Assembly (NCBI RefSeq): GCF_019320115.1
Contig: NC_089595.1
Location: forward strand, 108,578,158-108,642,157
Direction of reading: 5' to 3'
Source of the DNA: Miscanthus floridulus
Taxonomy: Eukaryota; Streptophyta; Magnoliopsida; Poales; Poaceae
Length of the DNA: 64,000 bases
In this document: one piece after another, positions 34,236 to 45,400 of the stretch
Layout: each line of letters opens with the position of its first letter
Numbering within the stretch: position 1 is the first letter of the stretch
Notes under the pieces: generated by a model
Told to the model about the DNA's origin: nothing
Database searches by the model: none
Seen by the model: only the letters and a program-made list of their open reading frames with translations
Position numbers and translations under genes: made by a program

Positions 34236-34445
34236 GAGAATTACTCCCGGTGCTAGCCACCAACCGGGAGTAAAAACCCTTTACTCCCGGTGCGTATTAC
34301 CAACCGGGAGTAAAGGTACCTTTACTCCCGGTGCGTGTTACCAACCGGGAGTAAAGGCACCGGGAGTAAAGGATATTTTTGGCGGGCCACGAAACTGCAG
34401 CCCACCTTTACTCCCGGGTGGGCTTCCCACCCGGGAGTAAAGGTG
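34230..34445. repeat. Internal block of CACTA subterminal-type repeats
   Basis: At least four inverted pairs of TTTACTCCCGG / CCGGGAGTAAA lie here, in mid-element. The dialect differs by one base from the TTTAGTCCCGG that dominates the true ends. No CACTA-type inverted terminus is visible beside it, so it is not a clean nested element. Confidence 0.85.
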
Positions 34446-34922
34446 GCCTACAGTTTCGTTTCCCGCCTGTTTTAAGCAATAGTCTTGTTAAATACAATAG
34501 AAATGCAATAGTTTTTGTTAAATACATAGTAAATTAAATAAAAGGCATAAAATTATTTTGTTAAAAATATGAATTTTCTTTTTGTTTATTGCACATAGGA
34601 AAAATCTATAACCTAACTTTTTTTATTTTTTGTTAGAATTATAAAACATAATGTAACTAATATTTATTATTTCGTTAATGCAAAAATGTAGTGTTTAATT
34701 AAAATTATTAAAACTATTGGTTTTGGACAGGAAATTTGTTTTCACATCATTTTAACGTTAATATTTTAATTTTTCATCACTCAGTATCCTAATTTACCTT
34801 TTTTAGAGAGAAATCCCACCAAATCAAACATTGATTTAATTTGAAACATGACATAATAAACATCTGAATTCACAATTATTACATAATATCTCAAACACAC
34901 ACTATATTAAATCACTATATCA
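34446..34922. other. AT-rich spacer downstream of TNP2
   Basis: Probably the 3' untranslated region and terminator of the transposase gene. No other feature seen. Confidence 0.4.
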
Positions 34923-37900
34923 TCAAGTGGGCACAGCAGTGAACTTCTTCTTTACGTATGTCCCTTGGTTATGATCGCTTCGTAACCATGGAGTGTCCTC
35001 ATCATTTACCAAGATGCTAGGGTCTTTGTTCACTTTGAAGGGCGGAATTCGGTCATCCTTTTTATATTCTTCTGACATGTCCGACTTGTCCTCAATTCCC
35101 ACGATGACTCTTTTCCCTGAAAGAACTATGTGGCGCTTTGGCTCTTTGGTTGAGTCATTATCGTTTTTCCCTCTTTTTGGTTTGGTAGACATATCATTGA
35201 CATAGAACACCTGATTCACATCCTTGGCAAGGACGAATGGTTCGTCTTTGTACCCAATATTACTAAGGTCTACTGTTGTCATTCCATACTCGTTGTCTAC
35301 TGTTACCCCGCCTCCGGTCACCTTGACCCATTGGCACTTGAACAATGGGATCTTCAAAGTAGGTGCATATTCTAGTTCCCATATTTCATCTATGCGTCCA
35401 TAATATGTCTGCTTATTCCCATTCGGGTCTGTGGCATCTATGCGGACACCACTGTTTTGGTTGGTACTCCTTTTATCTTGGGCTACTGTGTAGAATATGT
35501 TCCCATTTATCTCGTACCCTTTGTATGTGACGATATGCCATGATGGTTGCATAGCCAATAAATACAGTTGCTCATGGATGCTCTCATCACCTTGACATTT
35601 TTTTCGCAACCAACCGCCGAAAGTTTCCATGTGCTTATGCGTAATCCAAGCTTCAGTCTTCCCTAGAAACTCGGATCGTAAGAGATCCTTGTGTGTCTTA
35701 ATATACGGATCTACCAAAGAGGAGTTCTGTAGAACTGTGTAGTGCGCTTTATTGAAATAATCATCATCCGTACCAATATATGTTTTCCTCCCTAGTGTCC
35801 CCTTTCCGCTTAGTCTCTCCTCATGTCTCGATTCAGGAACACCAATCGAGTCAAGGTCGGGAATAAAGTCAACACAGAACTCAATGACCTCTTCTGTTCC
35901 ATAGCCCTTGGCGATGCTTCCTTCTGGGCGAGCACGGTTGTGAACATATTTCTTCAGGACTCCCATGAATCTCTCTAAGGGGAACATATTGTGTAGGAAC
36001 ATAGGACCGAGAGTAAAAATCTCCTTGACTAGGTGAACTAGGAGGTGTGTCATAATATCAAAGAAGGAAGGAGGGAACACCAACTCAAAGCTGATGAGAC
36101 ATTGAACCACATCATTCTATAGTTTAGCTAGATCAGTTGGATCAATTGCCTTCTGAGAAATTGCATTGAGGAATGCACATAGCTTCACGGTGGCTAGACG
36201 TATATTTGGAGGTAGAATTCCTCTTAATGCAACTAGAAGTAATTGCGTCATGAGAACATGACAGTCATGGGACTTTAAGTTACAGAATTTCTTCTCTGGC
36301 ACATTTATAATACCCTTTATATTCGAGGAGAATCCAGATGGTACCTTGATGTTGTTTAAGCATTCAAACATGATTTCCTTCTCTTTGCTTAGAGTGTAGC
36401 TAGCAGGACATAAGTAATGGCGTCCATCATCTGTCTTCTCTGGATGCAGGTTGTCTCTTTCTCTCAAACAACGCAGGTCCTGTCGTGCTTCAAATGTGTC
36501 CTTAGGCTTTCCATACACACCCATAAAGCCTAGCAGGTTCACACAAAGATTCTTCGTTAGGTGCATCACGTCGATCGAGCTACGGACCTCCAGGACTTGC
36601 CAATAGGGTAGGTCCCAAAATATGGACTTCTTCTTCCACATGGGTGCGTGACCGTTAGCGTCTTTTGGAATAGGTTGACTTCCATGTCCTTTTCCAAAGA
36701 CGACTTTCACATCATTGACCATATCGAGTACATCCTCACCGGTTTGGTTGCGAGGCTTGGTCAGGTGGTCTGCCTTCCCTTTAAAATGCTTGCCTTTCTG
36801 TCTTACGGGGTGATTTACAGGAAGAAATCGACGATGGCTAAGGTACACGACCTTTCGACATTTTTTCAAGAATACACCTCTAATATCACCGAAGCAGTGT
36901 GTGCATGCATTATATCCCTTGTTTGACTGTCCTAAAAGATTACTTAGAGCAGGCCAATCATTGATTGTTACGAACAACAATGCTCACAGATCAAAGTGTT
37001 CCTGTTTGTACTCATCCCACACACGTACACCTTCTTTATTCCACAAAATGAGAAGTTCGTCAATAAGTAGTCTCAGGTACACATCGATGTCATTGCCAGG
37101 TTGCTTCGGGCCTTGGATGAGCACAGGCATCATAATGAACTTCCGCTTCATGCATAACCAAGGAGGAATGTTGTAGATACTTAGAGTAACAGGCCAAGTG
37201 CTATGACTACTGTTCTGCTCTCCAAAAGGATTGATACCATCTGTACTTAAAGCAAACCTTAAGTTTCTTGCGTCATTTGCAAACTCCGGGAATTCTCTGT
37301 CGATTGCTCTCCACTGGGACCCATCAGCAGGGTGTCTCAACATATTATCTACCTTACGGTCTTCTTTGTGCCATCATAACAATTTTGCATGTTCTTTGTT
37401 TCTGAACAGACGTTTCAAGCGTGGTATTATAGGAGCATACCACATAACCTTGGCAGGGATTTTCTTACGCGGACGTTCGCCCTCAACATCACCAGGGTCA
37501 TCTCGCCTGATCTTATACCGCGACGCATGGCATAACGGGCATGCATCCAATTTCTCGTACTCTTTGCCACGGTACAGGATGCAGTCATTAGGACATGCAT
37601 GTATCTTCTCTATTTCTAGCCCCATAGGACAGACAACTTGTTTTGCTTCGTAGGTAGTGGCGGGCAATTCATTGTACTTCGAAAGCATCTTCTTTTGGAT
37701 TTTTAGTAACTCTCCAAATCCCTTGTCAGATACACCATTCTTTGCCTTCCATTGCAGCAATTCTAGTGTGGTTCCCAACTTTTTCTGCCCTGCATCACAA
37801 GTTGGGTACAACAATTTCTTGTGATCTTCTAGCATCCGCTCGAACTTGATCTTCTCCTTTTCACTTTCACATTCTCTTTGTGCGTCATGAATGACCTGGC

Positions 37901-38270
37901 AAAGATCATCAGCCGGCTCATCTTCTACGGCTACCTCTTCTTCAGCTTCTCCCATTGCAGTATCATTGAAGCACGCACCATCAAGAATAATATCATTGTC
38001 GTCCCATTGTTCTTCTTCACCTTCTTCCATTACAACACCGGTTTCTCCGTGCTTTGTCCAACAAATATAGTTTGGCATGAAACCCGACTTGAATAAGTGT
38101 GAATGAAGAGTCCTTGAGTAAGGATATTCCACCGTATTCTTACATATGGCACATGGGCAGCACATGAAACTGTCGCGTTTGTTTGCCTCGGCCGCACGTA
38201 ACAAAGAATGCACGCCGTCAATGAACTCTTGGGAGCGGCGATCAGCATTATACATCCAATGACGGCTCAT
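34923..38270 (-). pseudogene. TNP2-type CACTA transposase with three in-frame stops
   Basis: This is the enzyme that cuts out the element. Read as one frame, it has an N-terminal Transpos_assoc zinc-binding region (SRHWMYNADRRSQEFIDG, CPCAICKN), the Transposase_21 core (DGINPFGEQNSSHSTWPV, IPPWLCMKRKF, LFVTINDWPALSNL, GYNACTHCF, SSIDVMHLTKNL), a DUF4218 block (ERFMGVLKKYVHNRARPEGS) and a DUF4216 block (GYEINGNIFYTVAQ). TGA at 37,374, TGA at 36,984 and TAG at 36,117 interrupt it, and the frame is otherwise unbroken for 3.3 kb. The first two stops stand where relatives have Arg and the third where they have Gln. The ATG follows an acceptor-like ATGCAG, so it may be spliced to upstream exons. 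Confidence 0.9.
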
Positions 38271-38358
38271 CTGCATTACATGACATAAATATTATATTAA
38301 AACCTAGATCATAATTAATTATTTATACAACATGCGTGCCACCACAAAAGATACAAAT

Positions 38359-38894
38359 TTATGAAAGCATCGCTACAATGTAGACAATCCCAACTATCAC
38401 TAAAAGAACTAAAGCTAAAATACATTTCAGGAGCACAAGGATTTCGCGACCAATCTCAACTAAAACAGACAGATCCCCCGATTGTGCAACATCTTTGGGC
38501 TTCTTCGGCTGGATCACTGCCTCATTAGCCGCCGTATCTGCCTGTTGTGCAAGATATTTTTGCACGAGTTCAACATACTCTTCCTCCCAGTAGAAGCCTG
38601 AACATCGTCCACTGCCATCCCACTGAAATTAAAACAAAAAATTAGAACTTTAATCACAACCATCATGAAAATAGGTATAAACTAACCATAATCATTAAAT
38701 ACGATAAAATAACTCACATTGCGATCCGGACACTTGTAGAAGATACGATCCTTGTTGGGACCCTCCTTCTTCACTCGGTACTCCATCACAATCTTCATCT
38801 CATCACGACACTTGCCGCATGGAATGAGAGGAAGGCTCGGCCTAAGTCGCTTTGGAAACCCATGAGAGGCCGAGGACCCGGAAGCAGTTGCCAT
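38359..38894 (-). CDS. GRF-type zinc-finger protein with C-terminal membrane helix, CACTA cargo
   Basis: Two exons (38,718-38,894 and 38,359-38,622, GT-AG) give 146 residues with no stop. The zinc-finger pattern is IPCGKC at the start, FYKCPDRN in the middle and GRCSGFYW at the end, matching the GRF finger that binds single-stranded DNA or RNA in other proteins. A polar linker follows, then a strongly hydrophobic C-terminal helix (VLLKCILALVLLVIVGIVYI). Similar small proteins occur widely in grass genomes, often near transposons. It lies 89 bp upstream of the transposase frame on the same strand, so the two may share a transcript. Its intact frame contrasts with its decayed neighbours. Confidence 0.75.
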
Positions 38895-39137
38895 CTACTC
38901 TCTATACTCATTTTTTAATACACTATAAATTTCTCCTTTTATAAACAAATAAAATTAACAAACTATAAAATTATCTAGATCTCTAAACAATGATATTTTT
39001 AATGGTCATTGTGTTCTCGTCTTTTACTGCGGCAGGTAAGTAATTCACATGATATTTCCGTAAATTAACAGAAGAATGGGAGTGTACACACATAACAGAC
39101 TACTGCGACGATATCGGGACGTGTGAATAAATAACCA
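38895..39137. other. Leader region between GRF gene and hairpins
   Basis: AT-rich. Part of the first copy of the 336-bp duplicated segment begins near 39,099. Confidence 0.4.
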
Positions 39138-39368
39138 TCCGTACTAGTTGACCTTACTTACGTGATCATCTCGGCGAGCATTTCTCCATCGGACGGCACC
39201 GTACTTGGTCAAGGAAGAGCTCTGATTCTACGAGGAAGGGAACACGGTCTTCCACGACCGTTGCCGCTCTCCCTCGTAGAATCAAAGCTCCTCCTTGACG
39301 TCCGTTATCGCTTGGCAGAGAACATGCTCGCCGAGATGAACACGGTCCGCAAGTTCAACTAGTACGGA
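39138..39368 (-). ncRNA. Long hairpin, copy 1 (candidate small-RNA precursor)
   Basis: An imperfect inverted repeat of about 231 bp. The ends TCCGTACTAGTTGA and TCAACTAGTACGGA are exact inverses, and the inner arms share CATCTCGGCGAGCAT and TCAAGGAxGAGCTxTGATTC-type runs with few mismatches. It lies between the right-end promoter and the GRF gene, so transposase-strand transcripts would contain it. That it is processed is inference. Confidence 0.5.
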
Positions 39369-39473
39369 TTTTCTATAATTTTCTAGGTTTTTCATTTCAT
39401 AAAAAGTTAAAATAAAAAGTACGGTGATTGACAAACTACTGCGACGATATCGGGATATGTGAATAAATAACCA

Positions 39474-39698
39474 TCCGTACTAGTTGAACTTGCTTACGTG
39501 ATCATCTCGGCGAGCATTTCTCCACCGGACGGCACCGTACTTGGTCAAGGAAGAGCTTCGATTCTACAAGGAAGGGAACACGGTCTTCCACGACCGTTGC
39601 CGCTCTCCCTCGTAGAATCAAAGCTCCTCCTTGACGTCCGTTACCGCTCGGCAGAGAACATGGTCGCCGAGATGAACACGGTCCGCAAGTTCAACTAG
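39474..39698 (-). ncRNA. Long hairpin, copy 2
   Basis: Tandem copy of the preceding hairpin, shifted by exactly 336 bp. It has a few substitutions and its last few bases diverge (outer CGGA lost). Both copies keep the long arms. Confidence 0.5.
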
Positions 39699-39787
39699 CT
39701 ACTTTAACCTTCTTTCATGTAAATATGCAAGCTTGAAGTGATTTTGAGCTCAAATTGCTTACAAATGAAAAAAACCACAATAAAGAA

Positions 39788-39789
<2 letters not shown>

Positions 39790-39826
<37 letters not shown>
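39790..39826. repeat. (TA)n microsatellite
   Basis: About 37 bp of TA dinucleotide downstream of the CACTA right-end promoter. Confidence 0.9.
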
Positions 39827-39830
<4 letters not shown>

Positions 39831-40029
39831 ACAAAATGAGATAAGACAATGGTGAAAAATGAGAGTATGAGATTGGTAACCTTTACAACTGAAGAATCGA
39901 CGGAGAAATCAAAGAAATCGACGGAGGAATCGAAGAATAGATGGAGGAACAATGGAGGGAGGGAGGAAGCAAGAACACTACTGCAGTGAGCTTCAAAATA
40001 CGCTGAGCTCGGGCTCGGGGAGGAAGAAG

Positions 40030-40050
40030 GAGACGGCCGATATATAAAGG
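40030..40050 (-). promoter_or_regulatory. Likely core promoter of the CACTA GRF/transposase transcription unit
   Basis: On the minus strand CCCTTTATATATCGGCC is a TATA-type box just inside the right subterminal repeats, followed by a CT-rich leader to about 39,900. Position and direction fit the minus-strand genes. Confidence 0.5.
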
Positions 40051-40378
40051 GGGGACCTTTAGTCCCGGTTGGTGGATCCAACCGGGACTAAAGATAACTT
40101 TCCAACCCCGGGCGTAGCCATGGCCCGGAAGTAGACCTTTACTCCCGGTTGGATTCACCAACCAGGAGTAAAAGTATACCTTTAGTCCCGGTTGAAGGCT
40201 CCAACCGGGACTAAAGGTCCCTGCCACCTCTGTCTGGCGCAGTAGCCGTTGGGCAGGGACCTTTAGTCCCGGTTGGAGCCTCCAACCGGGACTAAATGTA
40301 TTTCTAATCCCGGGGGCAAAAAATTCCGGGACTACAACCCATTTTAACTGAGAATCAAAGGTCTGTTCTCTACTAGTG
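40050..40378. repeat. Right subterminal repeat region of the CACTA element
   Basis: Inverted pairs of CTTTAGTCCCGGTTGG and its complement, with one TTTACTCCCGG variant near 40,138. Confidence 0.9.
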
Positions 40379-40381
40379 ACC

Positions 40382-41398
40382 GCTGATCTCAGAACCTACC
40401 GGCTTAATCTCTTGGAAGTAATTATGGAGTCAAGGTGCGTGTTTCTTCATTAGTGTGTGTCGTGTGCATATGTGGCATGTGAGTGTTTACGTGGCTATCC
40501 TAATGCTTTTTAAAAGAAAAACAATGATGATGATGAGCTAAAAGTCTAGTAGTATTTATCAGCTGGGGCCTGGGGCCCAAAGATAAGTTTCGGGTTTGCT
40601 AACAGTAGCAAAAGGCACCAGCTTCTTTGGTTCTATATTAACGGTGCTATGCTTTTAATGGTTCTATATTAACGGTGCTATGCTTTCAGTGGTAGACGAC
40701 GTCCTCGTTGACAGCGAGGCGTCTGTGGTGACTTTATAAATTTTGAGATCTGCTGGTTCAGTCCTTCGAAGATGCTCATAGGAATAGAGTTTACGTGTGT
40801 TCATAGGGGTAAGTGTGCATGCATGTACTATCAAAGTGTACCAAGGGAGAGAAGATTCTTTAGGCGGTATCGACGAAGAATATGCTATGGCTTTTTTTTA
40901 TAAAATATGCTACCGGCTTTATCATTCACGAAGGAACCAAAACCTTGTGTCGCTGAGTGATTGGGACCAGACTACTGATAACGTTTCATCATTTACATCA
41001 TAGTAATATATCTATCCAACCTACTGGAGCATGAAACCTCCTCGCACCCACAAATGCGTAACGGGCGAGATTTTGTAACCGCACCGGCTGGATATCTACC
41101 GGGCCGGGTCTATTCATGACACAACACCAAGCTATGTGCCACTTGATCATAAGTATAGTACGAATTTGGTACCTATATGGCCATACGAGCAATAAGTAAC
41201 GGCACAAAATGACACGCCTAGCAACGAAGGAGTAGTACTAGGAAACATCTTATGCTTCATGCTTGATTGTTATAGCCTCCTAAGTTCATAGCCACAAGCT
41301 CACATTTTACCCTCAGTTCACATGTACAATAACACAATCACATAAAAGCATCTAAGACCGGTCGGTCATAGAATAGAAGATGAAAATAACTGGACTTA
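40382..41398. other. No gene seen; one 31-bp tandem duplication
   Basis: The phrase TGGTTCTATATTAACGGTGC occurs at 40,628 and 40,659 (31 bp apart, nearly identical copies to 40,689). Otherwise no coding or RNA signal. Confidence 0.55.
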
Positions 41399-41489
41399 GG
41401 TCTTGTTTGGATCCAATCGAATTCGCATCGATCCATATGTGTTGGGGTGGATTAGATTAAGTTGAATCCGATAATATTCAAACAAGGCC
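41399..41489. mobile_element. Tourist-like MITE, TTA target duplication
   Basis: 91 bp, ends GGTCTTGTTTGGAT and ATTCAAACAAGGCC, TTA on both sides (41,396-41,398 and 41,490-41,492). Non-coding. Confidence 0.75.
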
Positions 41490-42008
41490 TTAAGAGTTTG
41501 AGCTAGGTTGAGCCACATGTAATCGGACGAGTGGACACATTAGGCAACGCTGGTATTTTGCGTACTCATAGGCACCCGTGAGTAAGAGAATCTCCAAAAC
41601 TGCTTAAAACAACTTCCTAATTTAGTATTTGGTAAAAATAAAAAATAAGTCTCTCCAATATTTTTTTAAAATAACTTCTCAGAGAGAAGTGCTTGGTAAA
41701 TATCTTCTCCAACTCGTAGATACGTGCGTTCGTTCTGTGGTGCGCATCCAATGATGCGCCCGTCCCATGTGTTTTTCCTCCTCCAATTTTTAAGTTTTGG
41801 AAACTAACTTTTGGATAAAGGCATAAATAAAGTTTCCTTCATTTTTGTCCAGTTGCATAATCATTAATTACCAAAAAATTTAAACTACTTTCTACAGATC
41901 CTTACTCACTAAGACTCAAGTGAAAATTTTCATCTGCACCAACATCCATCACGCACGAAGAAACTACCAACAAATTCAACTGGGATCCCTAATCATTAGC
42001 GTCCAATA
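41490..42008. other. No gene seen
   Basis: AT-rich spacer without recognised repeats. Confidence 0.4.
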
Positions 42009-42400
42009 TTGCTTTTTTTTTAACGAACTGAGCAAGAGAGCTTCCAATTATATTAAGAAGAATAAGAACTTAGACAGAGTAATACAACAGAGCAATAAAA
42101 CCTCGAAAGATCAAACCATGACAACAACTAACTACTAAAAGCAACAACACACCACCGGCTGGTAAGATTAAGACCTCAACACACGTGCCACAGAACAACG
42201 TAACACACTCGCCACTACTACATGCCACTCCATAGCCTCCACACCACCGTTCGCTGATTGTCGCTGCACCCCCAAAACCTGATGGCAAAACTGTCCATCC
42301 GACGTACCATCGTCACCACTCACGTCGTCCAACCGACAGCCAACATTGCTATTTAACTCCTCCACCTGGCTAAGCATCTCTTCTTTGCCACAGATCTTTT
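42009..42400 (-). mobile_element. Probable 3' end of an L1-type LINE
   Basis: Read on the minus strand, the segment ends CTTCTTAATATAATTGGAAG, then CTCAGTTCGTT and an A-run. That is the usual wording of grass L1-type 3' ends. No reverse-transcriptase block is visible upstream and no target duplication was found. Confidence 0.4.
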
Positions 42401-45400
42401 AAGCTAAAGAGACAACACACCGTAGCTCCGCAACTTCACCCCTAAGAGGAAGAAAACAATGTCAACAACATTAATTAGGAGCTAATTGGTTCAACTTTAC
42501 TTGGTGCACTAAGACCTTCCGCAGTGTGAAAAGTGAAACCTAAAAAATGTTAGTCCTCACCACTCAAAGCTAGCATCACTCTTCGTAACTTGCAGGGGGT
42601 AGGCATCACTCGTGGACCCATCAACTAATAAAAAAACTAAACCATGCATCCATCACTTCTTTCTGGATCTCTCTCAGTCTTGTCAAAGGCTGGACCGATT
42701 CTTTTTAAAATCATCAAATATCGGGGCTTGTTGATGCATCGCTTCTAGAATTTTAAAACATGTATCACTACCTGCAACGTGTAGAGTAGTGCTTTCTCTC
42801 TCTCTCTCTCTCTCTCCTCTATAAGCTTCAATCTTAGCCCACGGGCCTCAGCGTTCTCTTTCGATTTGAACACATGGCTTAGAGGCTCCGATCCAAACAA
42901 GCCTCAAAGCTCCGTCCACCATCGGCTAAGCTATATGTTTCCATAATCATGCAACCTTTTGAAACCTTAACCAAACTTTGGAATAAAGAAATACAAAACA
43001 AAGAAAAGGAAAAGATACAGGAATACGATAGATGTGTAGTAGCAAAACAGGGGAAATAAAAACGTAGGAAAAACTTACCAAAAATGTGTTTTGAATGCAG
43101 GAATCCTAAACATAGGAAACTAGATTAACATGGGTCCCACGAGTGGATAGGCTTCAAACGAAATTGCTTGTGTAAGCTACTGACATGTTTGACCCACCAT
43201 ACTGCTGATCCGAGAAGCTTCATGGTCCAGTCCATCGTCCATTCATTTTCATCCCCTTGGACTGCATCGTTCTCATCCTCGCCTATTCTCTATGGCGAAG
43301 ATCCATATCGAAGAGGAAGCAGCTGGCTGGCCGTGAGCTGCAGCTGATGGAGTGATGGACCGCGATGCCGAGGAGAGCAGCGGGTGCAGATCCACGCATG
43401 GAGGGCGGTGCGGCAGGGAACTGCTGCTCGACGACTCGACGAGGTAGGCATGGGGCAACGGCGGTGGTGCCATGGTTGCCTGTTCTTCTTCGGCTCACTG
43501 CACCGGTTCTCAGGCTTCAAATTCGGCGCCCAAATGCTTCTTTTCCCTTCACTCGCCTCGGTGTCCCACAAAACCACAGCTCGGAGTGGACGGTTTTTTT
43601 CGCGTGTTTTTGTGAAGCAAGTGATTCCTTTCCTCTAGTCTCTGGAACGGCTGGCTGCTTTCATCCATTCCAAACTCCAAACGGTGTATGGTGTCAGCAA
43701 AACAAAGGAATTCTATTGCTTTGAAATTCCTGTGAAAATCCTCTAATCCAAACACAGGCCCTGAGCGTTTAATTACTCGGCCACTGCTAACTTGGAGGCG
43801 GATCGCAGGAGGTCCATCAGTCCACACGCAACGCAACCAGCAGAATTTCTACCCGTGTCTGAGATGAGATCGATCTTCCCACGTCGAGAGACCCGAGCAT
43901 GACAATTGACACCAGACACCACCGTGTTCTCTTCCGTCAGAATCAGAATCAGAACCAGACGGACAGTGTAAAAAACCCGTTGTTGTTGCTGTTACCACCA
44001 GCAAACAGGCGGCCGCATACAAAAGACGGGAGGACGGGGAGAGCACTCGTCGGCACGGCATCCTGTTAGGTGAGGTGACACAACCATCAAATGACTGCTG
44101 CTGGGCCGGTCAATTTGGCACGGCCGGACCCGGGCGCGCGCGCCCCCACGCCCGTGCGGCCTTGTGGCCTTGTCCGCTTGGCGCTTTGCACCCCGGTCGG
44201 GTCCGCCGCTGCGGCCACGCGCGCCTCCGCCCCTGGCCACGCGCTGCCGAAAGGAGGAGAGGACTAGCGCTGAGGCGGAGCCGCGGAGGCCTCGGTGGTG
44301 CTGGTGCGGGCGCGGGCGCGGGCGTGCGGGGTTGACTGCGCGGCCACGAAGCGCCAAGCTGAGGATCGTACGCCAGCGGCGCGCTTTGTCCCCTGCCCAC
44401 CCCGTGCGCCGCCGTGTCGACCCCTCGCTGATCCGCTCTCTGCTCCTAGTACTAGTTATGCTACCCGCCGCAGCCCACGGGTAACTGTTGGGAATATTCA
44501 CTGTTGGCGCGGTTCGTTTCTCCTCTCTGATGCGTCCTCCACTGCTCCTTTTACTTTTCAGGTCTACCCAACATTCACCGTCAGTACGTGTCCTGCTGCT
44601 GTTCTTTTAAAAATTAATACAAAGGAAAAAAGTGTTACGAAGATCCTGGATTATTTGCAGCTTAGTAATGTTGGGTGGGCTCGAGGTCTTAGCCGCTTCA
44701 TTTTTTTTGTCCAACGTTGACGGATGAATGAAGTATTGTATCTAGGGGCTGGCTAGTGGCTACCACAAACTATACGAAAATCCAACAAAGAAAAAAAAAC
44801 GTGTACGAAACGAAATAAATCGCGATCGGCACTACGATCAGACATCATCATTATGCTAAACTAGAATAATTAATAAAAGCATGTCGGGAAAAACACACGC
44901 AAGATCAGATTTTTATCGACGACCGGCACGAGCGAGGCCAAATAGGCATGCAATGCAAGCACCTATTCCATAGAACACGGGTGCACCGAATCACACAAAG
45001 GCAACAAGTAACAGCTTGCATTGTTCCATAATCCATAGAACACGGGTTGCAAAGTTTATAACCCCCTACCCTTTCATTAGCAGCCAGCTGCGCTGCTCTG
45101 CTCTGCAGCCGTAGCCCCAAATACGTGAATCGCAAGCCACTTGGGTGCACCGCACCGCACGGAGATCGGAGATAGAACACAGAAGCACACAAATGCAAGA
45201 AACAAAAGTAGTTGGCGGCCTCGACGAATAATAGTAGTACCCAGCCCCTACCGCTACCGGGGGCGCCAGCGCCAGCCCGGCCAGGAAGCCGGGACCCTGC
45301 CAGAGCGTCCGGGGCACCGCCACCGGGCAACCGGGAGCCTCTGCTTCCGCGCTGCGCACGTGCCGCCGGTTCCCGAGCCCCAGGGGAAGCAGCAGCGGCA

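Larger units (their letters stand above)
28027..40378 (-). mobile_element. CACTA (En/Spm) transposon, both ends present
   Basis: Left end CACTGGTAGAGAAC (28,027) and right end GTTCTCTACTAGTG (to 40,378) are inverted copies with one mismatch in the first 14 bases. ACC duplicates flank them (28,024-28,026 and 40,379-40,381), the 3-bp target duplication of the CACTA superfamily. Inside each end are many inverted TTTAGTCCCGG repeats, where the transposon's DNA-binding protein attaches. All recognised genes are on the minus strand. The element is 12,352 bp. The left terminus has CACTG instead of CACTA. Confidence 0.95.

Noticed and set aside
33822..34440. Arg/Gly-rich frames up to 171 codons in the CACTA centre
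   Set aside because: They come from GC-rich leader and subterminal repeats, and run through the inverted repeat block.
34230..34445. A second, nested CACTA element
   Set aside because: Subterminal-type repeats are present but no CACTA terminus or target duplication lies beside them.
39162..39698. Paired 66-codon open frames on the plus strand
   Set aside because: They are the two copies of the duplicated hairpin; both strands of a palindrome look alike and no domain is present.
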